From Oxytricha trifallax (Eukaryota; Ciliophora; Spirotrichea; Sporadotrichida; Oxytrichidae): a DNA stretch of 64,000 nucleotides. Positions 23,603-34,851 of the stretch are shown here, one piece after another; position 1 is the first letter of the stretch; the number at the start of each line of letters is the position of its first letter. The translations under genes were made by a program, and so were the position numbers. The stretch covers positions 1 through 64,000 of the forward strand of contig ARYC01000070.1 in NCBI GenBank assembly GCA_000711775.1, given 5' to 3'. The notes beneath the pieces were generated by a model. That model saw nothing but the letters and a program-made list of their open reading frames with translations, was not told the origin of the DNA and did no database searches.

Positions 23603-25150
23603 TTTATTAACTATTTTTGAATCAATATTTTGGAGAAATTTAAATCGTTTGAAATAATAATAAGTAAAATTAAATACCTTTTATTGGTTACTTGTATTCC
23701 AGAATTTCAATATTTAATCTATTCATGCAACTTCTTAAGAATTATAATTCTAACTACTTATAATAAATTAATTTTAATCAACAATTTCAGTTTACAAATA
23801 TTTAGTTTTAAAATGGGTCTTTATATGGCTTCAACACTCTATAGAAATTTTAACTCAAAATTCAAGTAATAACTTTCAAATATAAATTTTCCCAGATAAT
23901 GAAGTAAAATGATGATTAATGAAATAAATCTTGCCACTCATAAATTTCTTTGAGGATTAGAATAGTATTTATTAAACAGTCAAAGTGTAGCTTTCAAAAA
24001 AACTAATAAAAGTAAGTACTATTAAAATAAATTAAATTTCAATAATTATTTAAAGATTATCTTATATAGGGCATCCACATGTTAATGTGTTACATGTTAG
24101 TGTAATTTAGATGATCCCTAAATAAAACCCCATGAATTTTTTAAGAATTAAGATAAGGGGGTACAATTGATTAATTAAGGATTATTATTATATTGGGGTA
24201 AATTAAATCTATTTAGACTAATAATTAAAGCCAATGGCTCGAATTATTTTCCATTTAAAATAAACCAATCAGGGTGTGTATATTATCTTTTACGCTATTT
24301 TTTATTTATTTTAGCCATTATAATAATAATTCTTAATCAATCAATTGTACTCCCTTATCTCAATTCTTAAAAAATTCATGGGGTTTTATTATTAAAGCAA
24401 GAAATATTTTCAAAAAAAAAGTTGTTCTGTTAAGAATACTTAGAAATAAAGCAAGGCCCCAACTACAATTTAAAATCAAAATATGCAATGGAGCTTAGAT
24501 TTGATGAAAGCTTAATTTTTCAGTATAGTTAAGATAAAAACGAAAAAGCAAAGAATTGTCTTTTGATCGTACTACCACAGCTAGTAAAAAATCCTAAAAA
24601 ATTATGTTAGCTAGGCATATTAAAATCAACTTTCAGTTTTTATAGAAAATCTAAAAATCCTCAAGAAATTTCAACTAATACTTTGAGATTTGAAAGAACT
24701 GAAAATGTAAAAATTACATGCTTTCCTATGATTGACAAATTTAAGATGATGCAATTACAGAATACAAAAGTAAAAACCCGAAACTTATTTGATTTGGAAA
24801 AGTTTTTCATTTCTACATTAAATTGATAGTTTATGAGTTTTAGATCTCTTACCAATTTTCTCAGATGTCTCAAATTTCGAGTTTAATTTAAATAAAATTG
24901 GCATCCATGAAAATGTTAAAGTTTTTACAAAATCTCATACCTAGTTTCAGGAAGTTTGAATTTTTAATAAGAAATATTCCAACAGAACACATATGCTTCC
25001 AAAGTATAAAAGGAGAATTAGTAATTTATTAAAGAATTTTTATGGCAAAAATACTTACTCTTAAGGGCCCATTTCATTTAATCTTGCAATGGAATATTGA
25101 ATTTGTATTTTATATTGTATAAAACCATGCCTATCAAGAAATTCATGTTC
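23041..25150. repeat. 2.1-kb direct repeat U, left copy
   Basis: Sequence from GCAATTCTGAATTTG at 23041 to TGTTC at 25150 recurs at 29296-31394 in the same orientation. The left 1.4 kb is almost identical; the right part has more substitutions and small indels. The left edge runs straight into the rest of the methyltransferase gene, so this edge is native context. ATT triplets flank the copy at 23038-23040 and 25151-25153. Confidence 0.9.
24123..24388. repeat. 266-bp element with ~70-bp inverted repeats, TAAAACCCC ends, copy 1
   Basis: Begins TAAAACCCCATGAATTTT and ends with the complement AAAATTCATGGGGTTTTA. Inverted arms are about 70 bp with a non-repeated middle. The second copy at 30378-30643 arises from duplication of repeat U, not independent insertion. 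Non-coding, MITE-like. Confidence 0.8.
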
Positions 25151-25153
25151 ATT
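25151..25153. repeat. ATT target duplication, left of TBE b
   Basis: ATT immediately before the first base of the TBE terminal repeat; the matching ATT is at 29293-29295. TBE elements are known to duplicate the trinucleotide AAT/ATT. Confidence 0.9.
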
Positions 25154-25291
25154 CAAAACTCCAAAACCCTTTCAGTAGTTTGATTGAGTTTTTGATTGAT
25201 AAAAGTAGACTATGAGTGCATACTTTATTAGGGTTTTAATAGGGTTTATTCAGGGGTTTAATGTTTAAATATTAGTAATTTAAGTGAGTAT

Positions 25292-26343
25292 ATGCTAGGT
25301 TTTGGGGTCAGTTTATGACAGTGAGTATATAGATTTATTGTTTAAGTTGCGATATGGATGTGATGAATATAGTGAATAACTCAAGCCTGTTCTGAATTAT
25401 ACGTCTATAGCAAGGCTACTCCATAAATCTCCTGCAACTGTGAGGTCTCACTGTCTATTAGCATTGAATTTAAAGAAGATAGCATCTTAATTCTAAGCCT
25501 AAGAGACCCTTAAAATTTTAGCAGCATCATATTGAATATCTTATTAATGATAAGACTCTTAAATACTGGGCTCACTTCTCTCTGGCCTAGAGAGCTGTGA
25601 TGTTTCATCGCCAATTTCCTGAACTTCATATATCTGCTTAATCGATAGCTAACATATATTAAAAGAACGAAATATCTTACAAGACAGTCAATCGCATTAA
25701 GAGAGTGATTGACTTTAATGTTCCATTTTATAAGACTAATTTATATTATATAATCGATTAAATGCAGAGGTCTTAAGAGTATAATATAAAGTTCAAACAT
25801 GCTGATAAAGCTGTATTTACATTCAATACATTTATATCAAGGTCTTGGTACAAGAGATATAGTAATATACAAGTTTATGACTAAAAGGTTAAGATATAAA
25901 CTCATGCTATTCTTGGTGGAATAAGTGAAGATAGTGGCCTCGAGACTTATGTTATTCACCCTCGTTCTATAAAGACTGAATAATATACTAAGTTCTTGCA
26001 ATAACTCAGAGATAAGGACGCTGACTAAGAGATTATTCTATTCGTTGATAACTTGTCACTTCATAAAGCTAAATACTAAAGGAAGGAATATGAAAGGCTA
26101 AATATAACACCTGTATTCAATGTTCCTTACAGCCCTTAGTTCAATGAAATTGAATTATATTGGGGATTATTGAAAGGTCATTATAAGAAATTGCTGCTCT
26201 ACCCTCTGATGCATGATTTAAAGATAGATACAGTCGATTTTATTAAGAGTGCTGCTAAAAGAATCAGTGATGTTAAAGCTAAAGTGTGCGCAAGAGAAGG
26301 GAGATTTTGTGTATACAAATAAGTTTTAGATTTAAGCGAATGA
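25292..26343 (+). pseudogene. TBE transposase, copy b (frameshifted)
   Basis: ATG at 25292 is followed by an extra T (compare copy a, where MRGLGSVYDSEY is in frame) and by an extra A near 25477, giving two frame breaks. Downstream the frame is clean to TGA at 26341: TVNRIKRVIDFNVPFY, then the DDE core with first acidic position in KHADKAVFTFNTF (about 25800), IILFVDNLSLHKAKY (about 26040) and YSPQFNEIELYWGLLKG (about 26135). The usual Glu after the first Asp is Lys here. IS630/Tc1-type catalytic fold. Confidence 0.9.
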
Positions 26344-26349
26344 ATAAGT

Positions 26350-27127
26350 TCACATATTAAATTTACCCATATAGTGATTTGGATTCTCTTTCTTTTCTTC
26401 CTCTTAAGGCTTGCTTGGGTATATGTTTCTTCTCTTAGTACCAGCTACTGCTTCTATGTTCATCTCTTCTGGCTTATATAAATCTTTGAAGAGCCTCTTT
26501 CTCAATTCATGTTTTACTTGAGACTTTCTCTTTCTGTTTAATTTGCTGCGCTCTTTCATCAAGTATATAGCAGTACCAGGTTTTTCTATAAAGTTAGAAG
26601 ACTAATTTTACTTGAGATGAAAGGATGCTTTTAAAGTTCCTACAGCCAGGTATCACTTATTTTAATACCTTACTTCTCTCTTTCTTCAGGAGAGATGCTG
26701 TAGCGTTTCTTATGAGCTTCTTAAATAACTTCATTAAAGTACTCAGGTCTCAGAGTTGCAAGAACACCAAAGAAGAAGTTTCTCTCTGGCAACTTATTTG
26801 AGAGCTGTAGCTTTGATGGAAGGTAAGTAGCTACGTCTGGATCACTCATAGCATCTTCATATAGGTTTTTCACTGATATTTCAGGGTAGTTAGGTATCTC
26901 TATCATCCTAATTTCATTAGACTTAAAAGCTTTTTTGTCTTCACTCAGTAAGGCTTTTAAGAATGAGATTTTAGTTCCCTCCTAAGTCGGCAAGAACAAT
27001 CCAACTATAATGGATTTATTAATCTTACTTAAGAACTTACCTTGCTATACCAAATATCTATAAAGGTCCTCTTTACTTCGAAATTTTCCTATTAAATTCT
27101 CTTCATTGCATCATTCATAGACTCCAT
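26350..27127 (-). pseudogene. TBE 22-kDa type protein, copy b, with 36-nt intron
   Basis: ATG at 27127 gives MESMNDAMKRIQQE; a frame change follows before FRSKEDLYRYLVQQ. A 36-nt intron at 27040-27005 (GTAAGT...TATAG) joins VGLFLP to the next exon, then GTKISFLKALLSED, IPNYPEISVKNLYEDAM, LSNKLPERNFFFG and a basic C-terminus with RKRKSQ. TGA at 26352-26350, convergent with the transposase stop at 26343. Another frame change lies near 26650. The function of the 22-kDa protein is not known. The paralogue at 54217-55006 has an intron at the same place. Confidence 0.8.
27005..27040 (-). other. 36-nt intron in the 22-kDa gene, copy b
   Basis: GTAAGTTCTT donor and ATTATAG acceptor on the minus strand. 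Removal restores the frame from YLVQQ to VGLFLP in phase 1. Same length and phase as the intron at 54317-54352. Confidence 0.8.
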
Positions 27128-27139
27128 CTTGCTTCCTCT

Positions 27140-27540
27140 TTCTAGAAATGTTAATGAAATTTAAAATTATGGATATCCATTCTAAGTTTATTAAAATCTT
27201 ACTACTAAATAGGGAGGACCTACTGGAGGTCAACCTTGAAAAGATATGCGGAGAAGCATTGAAAAACTTGCTCCAAGTTTCACAGATTGATTTCCATTTT
27301 TATCAAACTATCTCCATTAAATTGCTCCTAATAATGTTTAATTATTTTAGGAGGTCCTCCAAATTAAGTTCAAACTTTATTAGGAGTTAAATTTTAAGGT
27401 TAAAACTTAATTAGGAGCATATTAAATTTAAAAATGATTAATAAATTTACCTCAAAATTAAGTTCAAATTTGATTTGGAGGACCTCCTAGAGAAACAAAA
27501 CTTCATTAGGAGTATTTTAATTTACTAATATGAATAAAAT
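27140..27540. repeat. Spacer with repeated GGAGGTCCTCC-type motifs inside TBE b
   Basis: Between the 22-kDa and 57-kDa genes. The motif GGAGGACCT or its self-complementary form occurs near 27211, 27349 and 27477, with intervening direct repeats of AATTAAGTTCAAA and TTAGGAG units. Not present in the matching spacer of TBE c. May be a small inserted element; boundaries unclear. Confidence 0.5.
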
Positions 27541-27692
27541 TCTCATAAAATATGTCAACTTAGAGTCTTTTATGGTTAGTTCATTTTCTTACCTCTCAGC
27601 AAAGAATCTACCAGAGTGTCTTATACTCGACTACTATAGTTTATCTAGGTAGATTTTATCATTATTATAATAAAATATATCAGCAAACTAAA

Positions 27693-29132
27693 ATGAGCGC
27701 TAACCTGTTAAGAAGAGCGGCATTACTTGGATCAAGTCAATAAAAGTTATCATTCCAGCAACCAAGAAAAGTAGAGACCAGAGACGCTTATACTCAGTGG
27801 GAGCCTACTTATGACAACTTTGACCAGTCTAGCTTTGATATTTAAATATAAGTTAAGTAGGAGGTTATCAAAGAAGCTTTTAAAATTGAGGAGGAGGTTA
27901 AACAAACCGCCATAGAGCATTCATAAATACCAACCAAAGCTGACTATTAATGCAAAGAATCCAATAAAGTTTTCTCTTACAAGTCAACTTATAAGAGACA
28001 CTTGAGAGACATACACAACGATGCCAAGGTTATATCTCAAGCATTAAAAGAAAGATGGGAAGTATGTCTGTGAGTTCTGTGAGAAGCCATATTCTCATAC
28101 TAGAGGCCTCAAAGTGCACTTAAAGAAAAAACACAATTAAAGTTTTGTCTTTATTCATGAACTTTCAGGGAATAGATTCCTCTAAAAGAGGAGATCAAGA
28201 AACTCAGTGGAGTCTCTTATAGTTGAAGTCTAGAAGTAAGTTAAAATGAAGAAAGCAGTCAAGAACTTTCCAGTCTCTGATATCAAAATAATCATGGTTA
28301 AAATAGAGGCAATGAAGATTCCCATATTAAAAATTATTGAATTAGATTCTTGCCTAGAAAGCTACATCACTCTTGAAGAAAGAAAATAGAGAAAAGAGTC
28401 ATTACTGATGACTAATATGCTTACAAGATATATCCATTCAATTACTTCCTTGCTGATGACAAGTTCCAAATGGAATTTGCAAATGAGTATTGTGCTCTTT
28501 AAAAGACAAAGTTAAATAAGTGCAGGCATATCATCTAGCTTGATGCTATTTTACTTGGTAAAGATCATATAGCATTAAGGCTTCCATTACTTGAAATGAC
28601 TTACAGATAATTCTTATCTGACAATAGATGTCAGAGATATATTGGCTAGATAGTATAACAGATAGTTGAGAGGATTGAAGAGCTAGGTTATGTTCATAGA
28701 GACTTAAAGCCAGAGAATATCATGTTGAACTATCAGCCTCTTAGAGTTTATATTATTGACTTAAACAGAGCTCAAATAGTGCAAGCCTCTGCATAAGTAA
28801 ATGTATACGGCACCCCTGGATATTTCCCAGAGAGAGAGGATCGAAGAGATGGAGACACTTAATGGGATATCTGGGCTCAAGCAGTAATAATAATAGAGAG
28901 CGACATGCCAAGAAACGATTACTTTAGCTGAAGGGGTGAGAGAGATTCTAAGCAGTAAATCAAACAATATATCGATAAAAATAAAATAAATGGAGTTCTC
29001 AAAGAACTTGCATACTCAACTATTATCAAGCCAAGCTAGGAGAATTAACAAACAATAGAAACAATTAAACATCATCTTAGAAAGATAAAGTTCAGAGAAC
29101 TGCCACATGACACTAAGCTTATGTTTGTGTGA
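27693..29132 (+). pseudogene. TBE 57-kDa type zinc finger/protein kinase-like protein, copy b
   Basis: ATG at 27693 opens MSANLLRRAALLGSSQ. N-terminal zinc finger region: a partial finger (YQCKESNKVF...KRHLRDIH, second Cys replaced) near 27950 and a C2H2 finger YVCEFCEKPYSHT...HLKKKH near 28065. The C-terminal half is kinase-like: YVHRDLKPENIMLN (about 28695), YIIDLNRAQIV in the DFG position, VYGTPGYFPE (about 28805). Gly of DFG is Asn. TGA at 29130. Frame breaks lie between the fingers (about 28040) and downstream. Known TBE gene content; biochemical role not established. Confidence 0.85.
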
Positions 29133-29292
29133 GATATCTTAAAAACTCGCTTGTTACACTCACTTAAATTACTAATATTTAAGCATGAAACCCTTCATAA
29201 ACCCTATAAAAACTTTAATAAAGTATGCACTAATAGTCTACTATTATCAATCAAAAACTCAATCAAACTACTGAAAGGGTTTTGGGGTTTTG

Positions 29293-29295
29293 ATT
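29293..29295. repeat. ATT target duplication, right of TBE b
   Basis: Matches ATT at 25151-25153. Confidence 0.9.
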
Positions 29296-31394
29296 GCAAT
29301 TCTGAATTTGATTTCAATGATTATTTAAGAGTAAGTTAGTACTAGTACCAGTTCCTAAAATCTTTGAAATGAGAAAATTAAGTCTCTAGATTAGAAATTT
29401 GATCCTTTGTATAATTTAAGTTTAATTCTAATCTTTTGTAATAATTACTTAAATTAAGAGTTTTTCCTAACTCTAGATTCCTCTAATGTTTATTGTTCCC
29501 TTAAGGTTTTTAATTTGATTAATCATTTTTAGTCACTTAATTTTGAGATTATATGTTTTATCTAGAGTTTTATTGATTTATTTAGTTTTTAAGTATCGGC
29601 TATAATTTAAAACTAAGATTATTTTGCTGAGTATTATTATAATCCTAGTTTCATTAATTTAAATAGTTTGCGTACTGAGAGTAGTGGTGATTATATTTCA
29701 TTTATGGTATTTAAGGAGTAAATTGCTATTGACTATAAATCAAATTGTTCTACTGATAGTCTTAGGAATGTTAGGTTGGCATGCTTTGATAAGCGGGATG
29801 ACAAATTCTAGGGTCTATCTAGTAAAAATTGTAATAAAAATGATAGCTTTAGTTCATTTTATTAACTATTTTTGAATCAATATTTTGGAGAAATTTAAAT
29901 CGTTTGAAATAATAATAAGTAAAATTAAATACCTTTTATTGGTTACTTGTATTCCAGAATTTCAATATTTAATCTATTCATGCAACTTCTTAAGAATTAT
30001 AATTCTAACTACTTATAATAAATTAATTTTAATCAACAATTTCAGTTTACAAATATTTAGTTTTAAAATGGGTCTTTATATGGCTTCAACACTCTATAGA
30101 AATTTTAACTCAAAATTCAAGTAATAACTTTCAAATATAAATTTTCCCAGATAATGAAGTAAAATGATGATTAATGAAATAAATCTTGCCACTCATAAAT
30201 TTCTTTGAGGATTAGAATAGTATTTATTAAACAGTCAAAGTGTAGCTTTCAAAAAAACTAATAAAAGTAAGTACTATTAAAATAAATTAAATTTCAATAA
30301 TTATTTAAAGATTATCTTATATAGGGCATCCACATGTTAATGTGTTACATGTTAGTGTAATTTAGATGATCCCTAAATAAAACCCCATGAATTTTTTAAG
30401 AATTAAGATAAGGGGGTACAATTGATTAATTAAGGATTATTATTATATTGGGGTAAATTAAATCTATTTAGACTAATAATTAAAGCCAATGGCTCGAATT
30501 ATTTTCCATTTAAAATAAACCAATCAGGGTGTGTATATTATCTTTTACGCTATTTTTTATTTATTTTAGCCATTATAATAATAATTCTTAATCAATCAAT
30601 TGTACTCCCTTATCTCAATTCTTAAAAAATTCATGGGGTTTTATAATTAAAGCAAAAAATATTTTCAAAGAAAAAGTTGTTCTATTAATAATACTTAGAA
30701 ATAAAGTAAGGCCCCTGCTACAATTTAAAATCAAAATATGCAATGGAGCTTAGATTTGATGAAAGCTTAATTTTTCAGTATAGTTAAGATAAAAACGAAA
30801 AAGCAAAGAATTGTCTTTTGATCGTACTACTACAGCTAGTAAAAAATCCTAAAAATTTATGTTAGCTAGGCATATTAAAATCAACTTTCAGTTTTTATAG
30901 AAAATCTAAAAATTCTCAAGAAATTTCAACTAATACTTTGAGATTTGAAAGAACTGAAAATGTAAAAATTACATGCTTTCCTATGATTGAGAAATTTAAG
31001 ATGATATAATTCCAGAATACAAAAGTAAAAAACCTAAACTTTCATTTCTTCATTAAATTGATAGTTTATGAGTTTTAGATCTCTTACCAATTTTCTAAAA
31101 AAAATCCAGATGTTTCAAATTTCGACTTTAATTTAAATTAAATTGGTATCCATAAAAATGTAAAAGTTTTTACAAAATGTCATACTTAGTTTCAGGAAGT
31201 TTGAATTTTTAATAAGAAATATTCCAACAGAACACATATACTTCCAAAGTATAAAAGGAGAAATAGTAATTTATTAAAGAAATTTATCAAATCACTTACT
31301 CTTAAGGGTCCCATTTCGTTTAATCTTGCAATGGAATATCGAATTTGTATTTTAAATTGTATAATGAATACCATGCCTATCAAGATTTATGTTC
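29296..31394. repeat. 2.1-kb direct repeat U, right copy
   Basis: Second copy of 23041-25150, starting GCAATTCTGAATTTG directly after the TBE target triplet and ending TGTTC before ATT at 31395. It carries the 5' part of a methyltransferase gene on the minus strand (about 29296-29860) without the catalytic part, and a second copy of the 266-bp element at 30378-30643. Its right edge continues into block 2 DNA leading to the DDE transposase. Confidence 0.9.
30378..30643. repeat. 266-bp element with TAAAACCCC ends, copy 2
   Basis: Near-identical to 24123-24388 and at the same position within repeat U. Confidence 0.8.
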
Positions 31395-31591
31395 ATTCCA
31401 GTTCTTTCTTAATACATGTTCTGTTAAAAGTAAAGTTTATATTCATTAAGCCTAAAGGGAGAGATTTAAAAGATAAAATGAAAGAAAGGATTTTTTAAAA
31501 TAAACTCTTAAAATGTTTTAAGCCAACAAGGGATTTAAACTGTATTGATTATAAGATCTGAATTGAATCGTGAGCTAATGCTAGTAGAGAT

Positions 31592-32084
31592 AAAGTTGAG
31601 GGGGGGGGGAAGTTTCCTGCCCCCAAACAGTTTCCTGCCCCAAAAGGTAGTTTCCTGCCCCCAACATTAAAATTTATGTTTTTTGAAATAATTTTAATAG
31701 AAACAATAAATTCAATTTCAATTACCATAATCATGTACTATAAAAAATTTATTATTATATAATTTTCAAGGTACATAATTATTCTTTATCAAATTATATA
31801 TTATTAACAAGGCTAAAATAAGTGTTTTTTATTAATAATTAATGTAATTTTCATTAAATTTTAAATTCATTATCAAGGTAGAAATGATATTTGAAGCTAA
31901 ATTAAAAAAAACTACATCATAATTGATGATAAAGATTCTTTGAAAATTATAAAAATTACATATTTTTATGTATGGGGCAGGAAACTTCCGAAGGGGCAGG
32001 AAACTACCTTTTTGGGGGCAGGAAACTTCCCCCCTAGGGTGCATATAAAATTTTGGGGCAGGAAACTTCCCCCCCCAAAGTTGA
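31592..32084. mobile_element. G-run MITE, copy A, 8-bp target duplication
   Basis: Element 31600-32076 (477 bp) begins with a run of ten G then AAGTTTCCTGCCCC and ends with CAGGAAACTT followed by a C run. Several internal inverted units of the same motif lie near both ends. AAAGTTGA occurs at 31592-31599 and again at 32077-32084, an 8-bp target site duplication. No coding seen. Same end type as 53194-53707 and 59282-59763. Confidence 0.9.
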
Positions 32085-32289
32085 AGTTATGAAAAGAGTT
32101 ACAAAATTATTTTTTAAAAGTTGGGAAATTTATCATTTTAAAGATACCAAAATTAGTATCAATTTATAGAATGCACTAACTCAACAGGAGTCGCCTTATG
32201 TCAGGTATAGAATGGTATGCCATCTTTAGTCAATTAAATTTGAGTCTCTAAATATGCTTAGCGAAATGGAGTATCATTTATTTCCTAAT

Positions 32290-33794
32290 AAATTAATGAT
32301 AAAACGGAGCTTGTATATATACTTATTTATTTCCTAACTTCAATCTCTTTAAATAAAGGTATTTGCTTTTTATATGGGCGAAGACTTTTTCCACTGGTGC
32401 CAAGTTGAACTAATAAAGACCAAGAAATATTATAGGGAATTTGAGGAGTTCGAATTTTCACCTTATAAATGAACTCTTGTGGTAGGTTGCATTATCTATC
32501 TATATTATATACTTCTCTCACCACTGTGAATCATAATTTTTAAGAATATAGCAAAGCTTTAAGATAAAGTTGTAAAAAGTCAAACTGTTGTTTTTTTCCT
32601 GAGTTGACTGTAAAATACACGTTCCCATTGCTAAATGCAGCTGTGATTATGTTAAGTTTACTTGATCGGAGCTTACAAGTTGAGTAACTCTAAACACTGA
32701 TTGGTCCACAACCCTGAACTATGAATTGTTATGTTAAATGCTACTTTCGTCAACATTGATGAATATCTTTAAGTCGTATAGTGATTCAATAAAATTTGCG
32801 GCAGCTATTCGCCTTAAGCTTTAAGATCTTAAATTAGGATAGCGTCTATCTAGAAAGTAAATCTTTTTAAAACTGTAGCGTAGATGTTTTTTCATGATCA
32901 GGCGAATTCATGAAATTGACAGTTTTACTCCTTAAGAAGATTTCAATATACTCATAACCTTTTAGAGAGATTCTAGGCCTTAATGCTATTCAACTTTTCT
33001 GACTATAAGCGTCCCTGTTCCGCTAAGCTTTAAGCCACTACATTATTGGTCCACAAACGTTTAGCCAGTGCTTACTTAATTATATTCTTGAATTATATAG
33101 TTAACTTTGTAGTATGAAACTCGGAATCTTTGAAAAAAAGTCTACTTGCTAACCTTGAAGTTTTAATGCAGACTATAAATCTTTGTCACTTATTTTTAGA
33201 TTTTAGTTTCTTTCAATCCAGCTTTTTGTATTTATCTCTTCCCAGTGCTCAATCGGACACCAATAAAATCCAGCCTTTTTTAAAATTCATCATGACTCAA
33301 AGTTTAGCTTTCACACTCCTTTTTTAAATTTTGAAAACTTTATTTAGAATCTATTTCAATTTAGATCCTTTAATACTGATCAACATCAGCATCCTTTTAT
33401 AGTCTGAAATGTAATATACAAGCTTTTTCAAGAATATTTACAAGCTTATCCCGATAAAAGTGCTCCTCGATAGTTTGGTGTTCTTTAATTTTCTCAAGTT
33501 GTTCAAATGGATCAATGATATAGTTCGAATAAATCTCTGGCTGATATTACTTACAAGGAACTTCTCTATCCTGGTACTTTCATTCAGCTAGAGTTCAGCT
33601 ATCTCGACTGGTTCATCAACTTATTTTGACGATTAAATAAGCTACGTAGAAATGTAGTTCAGCTATATCAATAAGCTAGATTGATTCAAATCTTGTTCCT
33701 CTAAAGACTTATCTGAGTCATTTGAGTATGAAACTGATTAGTGGCCATCTTATTAATAAAACTTTCTGATATCGCTATATCTTAAACGCTCCAT
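32290..33794 (-). pseudogene. IS630/Tc1-type DDE transposase, block 2
   Basis: Paralogue of 7849-9330. ATG at 33794 opens MERLRYSDIRKFYQQDG, then an acidic Ser-rich region and a degraded middle. Catalytic motifs: INVDESSIQ (about 32740), IDNATYHKSSFIR (about 32490) and FNLAPVEKVFAHIKS (about 32390). At least one in-frame TGA (after SSFIR) and several frame changes. The stop position is uncertain (about 32290-32340). Sits 200 bp upstream of, and divergent from, the 270-aa gene, as in block 1 (186 bp). Confidence 0.75.
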
Positions 33795-33993
33795 TTATGT
33801 TGAGTATTTATCTACGCCAAAAAAGAAAAAACTAGAGGCTAGAAGCCTTTCTCTATATAGAATAATTATTCTATTAAATATAAAACCTCATCTTTGATAA
33901 TTTAAATTTAATTTAAATTCGACAACAAAAATTCCTTTGAGTTAATAAGAGATTTAATAGTAGATTGTAATTATTATTTGCTAAACCTGTAAA

Positions 33994-34806
33994 ATGCAAC
34001 AAAGATTATAAGACGTCAATATTCATCAGGTGCGAGAAAAGATTCTCAATAAGAAAGAGCTATATTATTTCTTAATTCAAGAATGTGGACCCGATCTCCC
34101 GAAGCTAACATGCTCCAATGTTTACTTTTTTAAGGCTATCCTGAATGGAGAAAAAGAGGTGAGATTATTGAATTATTATATTTAGTATCTGAAGAGATCG
34201 GATGTAGTTGTTGCCGCTGTGCTCTAAATTGAGGGCCTCACTGCTGAAGACTTCCTAGATTTTGCAAAGTAGAAGGCATCTTTGCTAATCTATCTTTTAG
34301 ATTAAAGTTATTGGTTGCTCTTGGATAAAAAGTGGATTTGCGATATATTGCTCTCATTAGATAAAGATGGAGTAAATTAAATGATTTATGAGGCAAAATT
34401 AAAGAGAAAAGAGAAGCTTGATTAAACTTAAAATCTTATCGTACACATGAAACCAGAGTTTGCCCAGGCTCTATAGAGCTCCCTTTCCTATAGAAGTAAG
34501 GAAAATAATACTTAATAATCTTTTAGTTCAAAAAGGTCGATCTGCTCCTCTGATTTAGTAGAGATCATAAATGAAGGTAGAATGAATGAAGTAGAGGAGG
34601 TTAAAGGAAAAGAATTTGCTCTAAAAGGAAGCAAGCAGAAGTATTAAAAAGAGAACAAACGAATGAGAGATGAGTTCAATGACATGAGAGCGCAAATCGA
34701 TAAACTTTTAAATTACAAGAATTTAGTTCATTCTCTTCACAAAATGGGGGTAATTGATGACGGGGGAAGAATTTTGAATGAGCAGCAGAATCAAAGTATG
34801 AATTGA
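33994..34806 (+). CDS. 270-aa protein of unknown function, block 2 (intact)
   Basis: Uninterrupted frame of 271 codons including TGA at 34804, the cleanest gene in the window. Many in-frame TAA and TAG codons read as Gln align with Gln or related residues in the block 1 copy, which fixes the genetic code. N-terminus MQQRLQDVNIHQ; conserved QIEGLTAED, LDKKWICDILLSLDKDG, NQMIYEAKLKR, MKPEFAQAL; a Ser-rich linker; then a charged, probably helical end with KRMRDEFNDMRAQIDKLL. No signal peptide or membrane segment. I recognise no domain. It lies between the divergent DDE transposase and the convergent SecA-like gene, 45 bp from the latter's stop. Confidence 0.9.
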
Positions 34807-34851
34807 AATGGAGTGAGGAAAATTTTTTAAAAATATTTACTCTCTTAACTT

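Larger units (their letters stand above)
25154..29292 (+). mobile_element. Complete TBE transposon, copy b
   Basis: 4139 bp, matching the known ~4.1-kb length of TBE1-type elements. Ends carry C4A4-like repeats (CAAAACTCCAAAACCC at the left, GGGTTTTGGGGTTTTG at the right) within a longer terminal inverted repeat. It encodes the three standard TBE genes: transposase (+), 22-kDa type protein (-) and 57-kDa type zinc finger/kinase protein (+). Flanked by ATT on both sides. Lies exactly between the two copies of repeat U. All three genes contain frame disruptions. Confidence 0.95.

Noticed and set aside
23429-23869. Two plus-strand open frames repeated at 29684-30124
   Set aside because: Their exact repetition comes from the duplicated segment U; the minus strand there encodes the methyltransferase N-terminus, and the plus-strand frames are AT-rich and hydrophobic without motifs.
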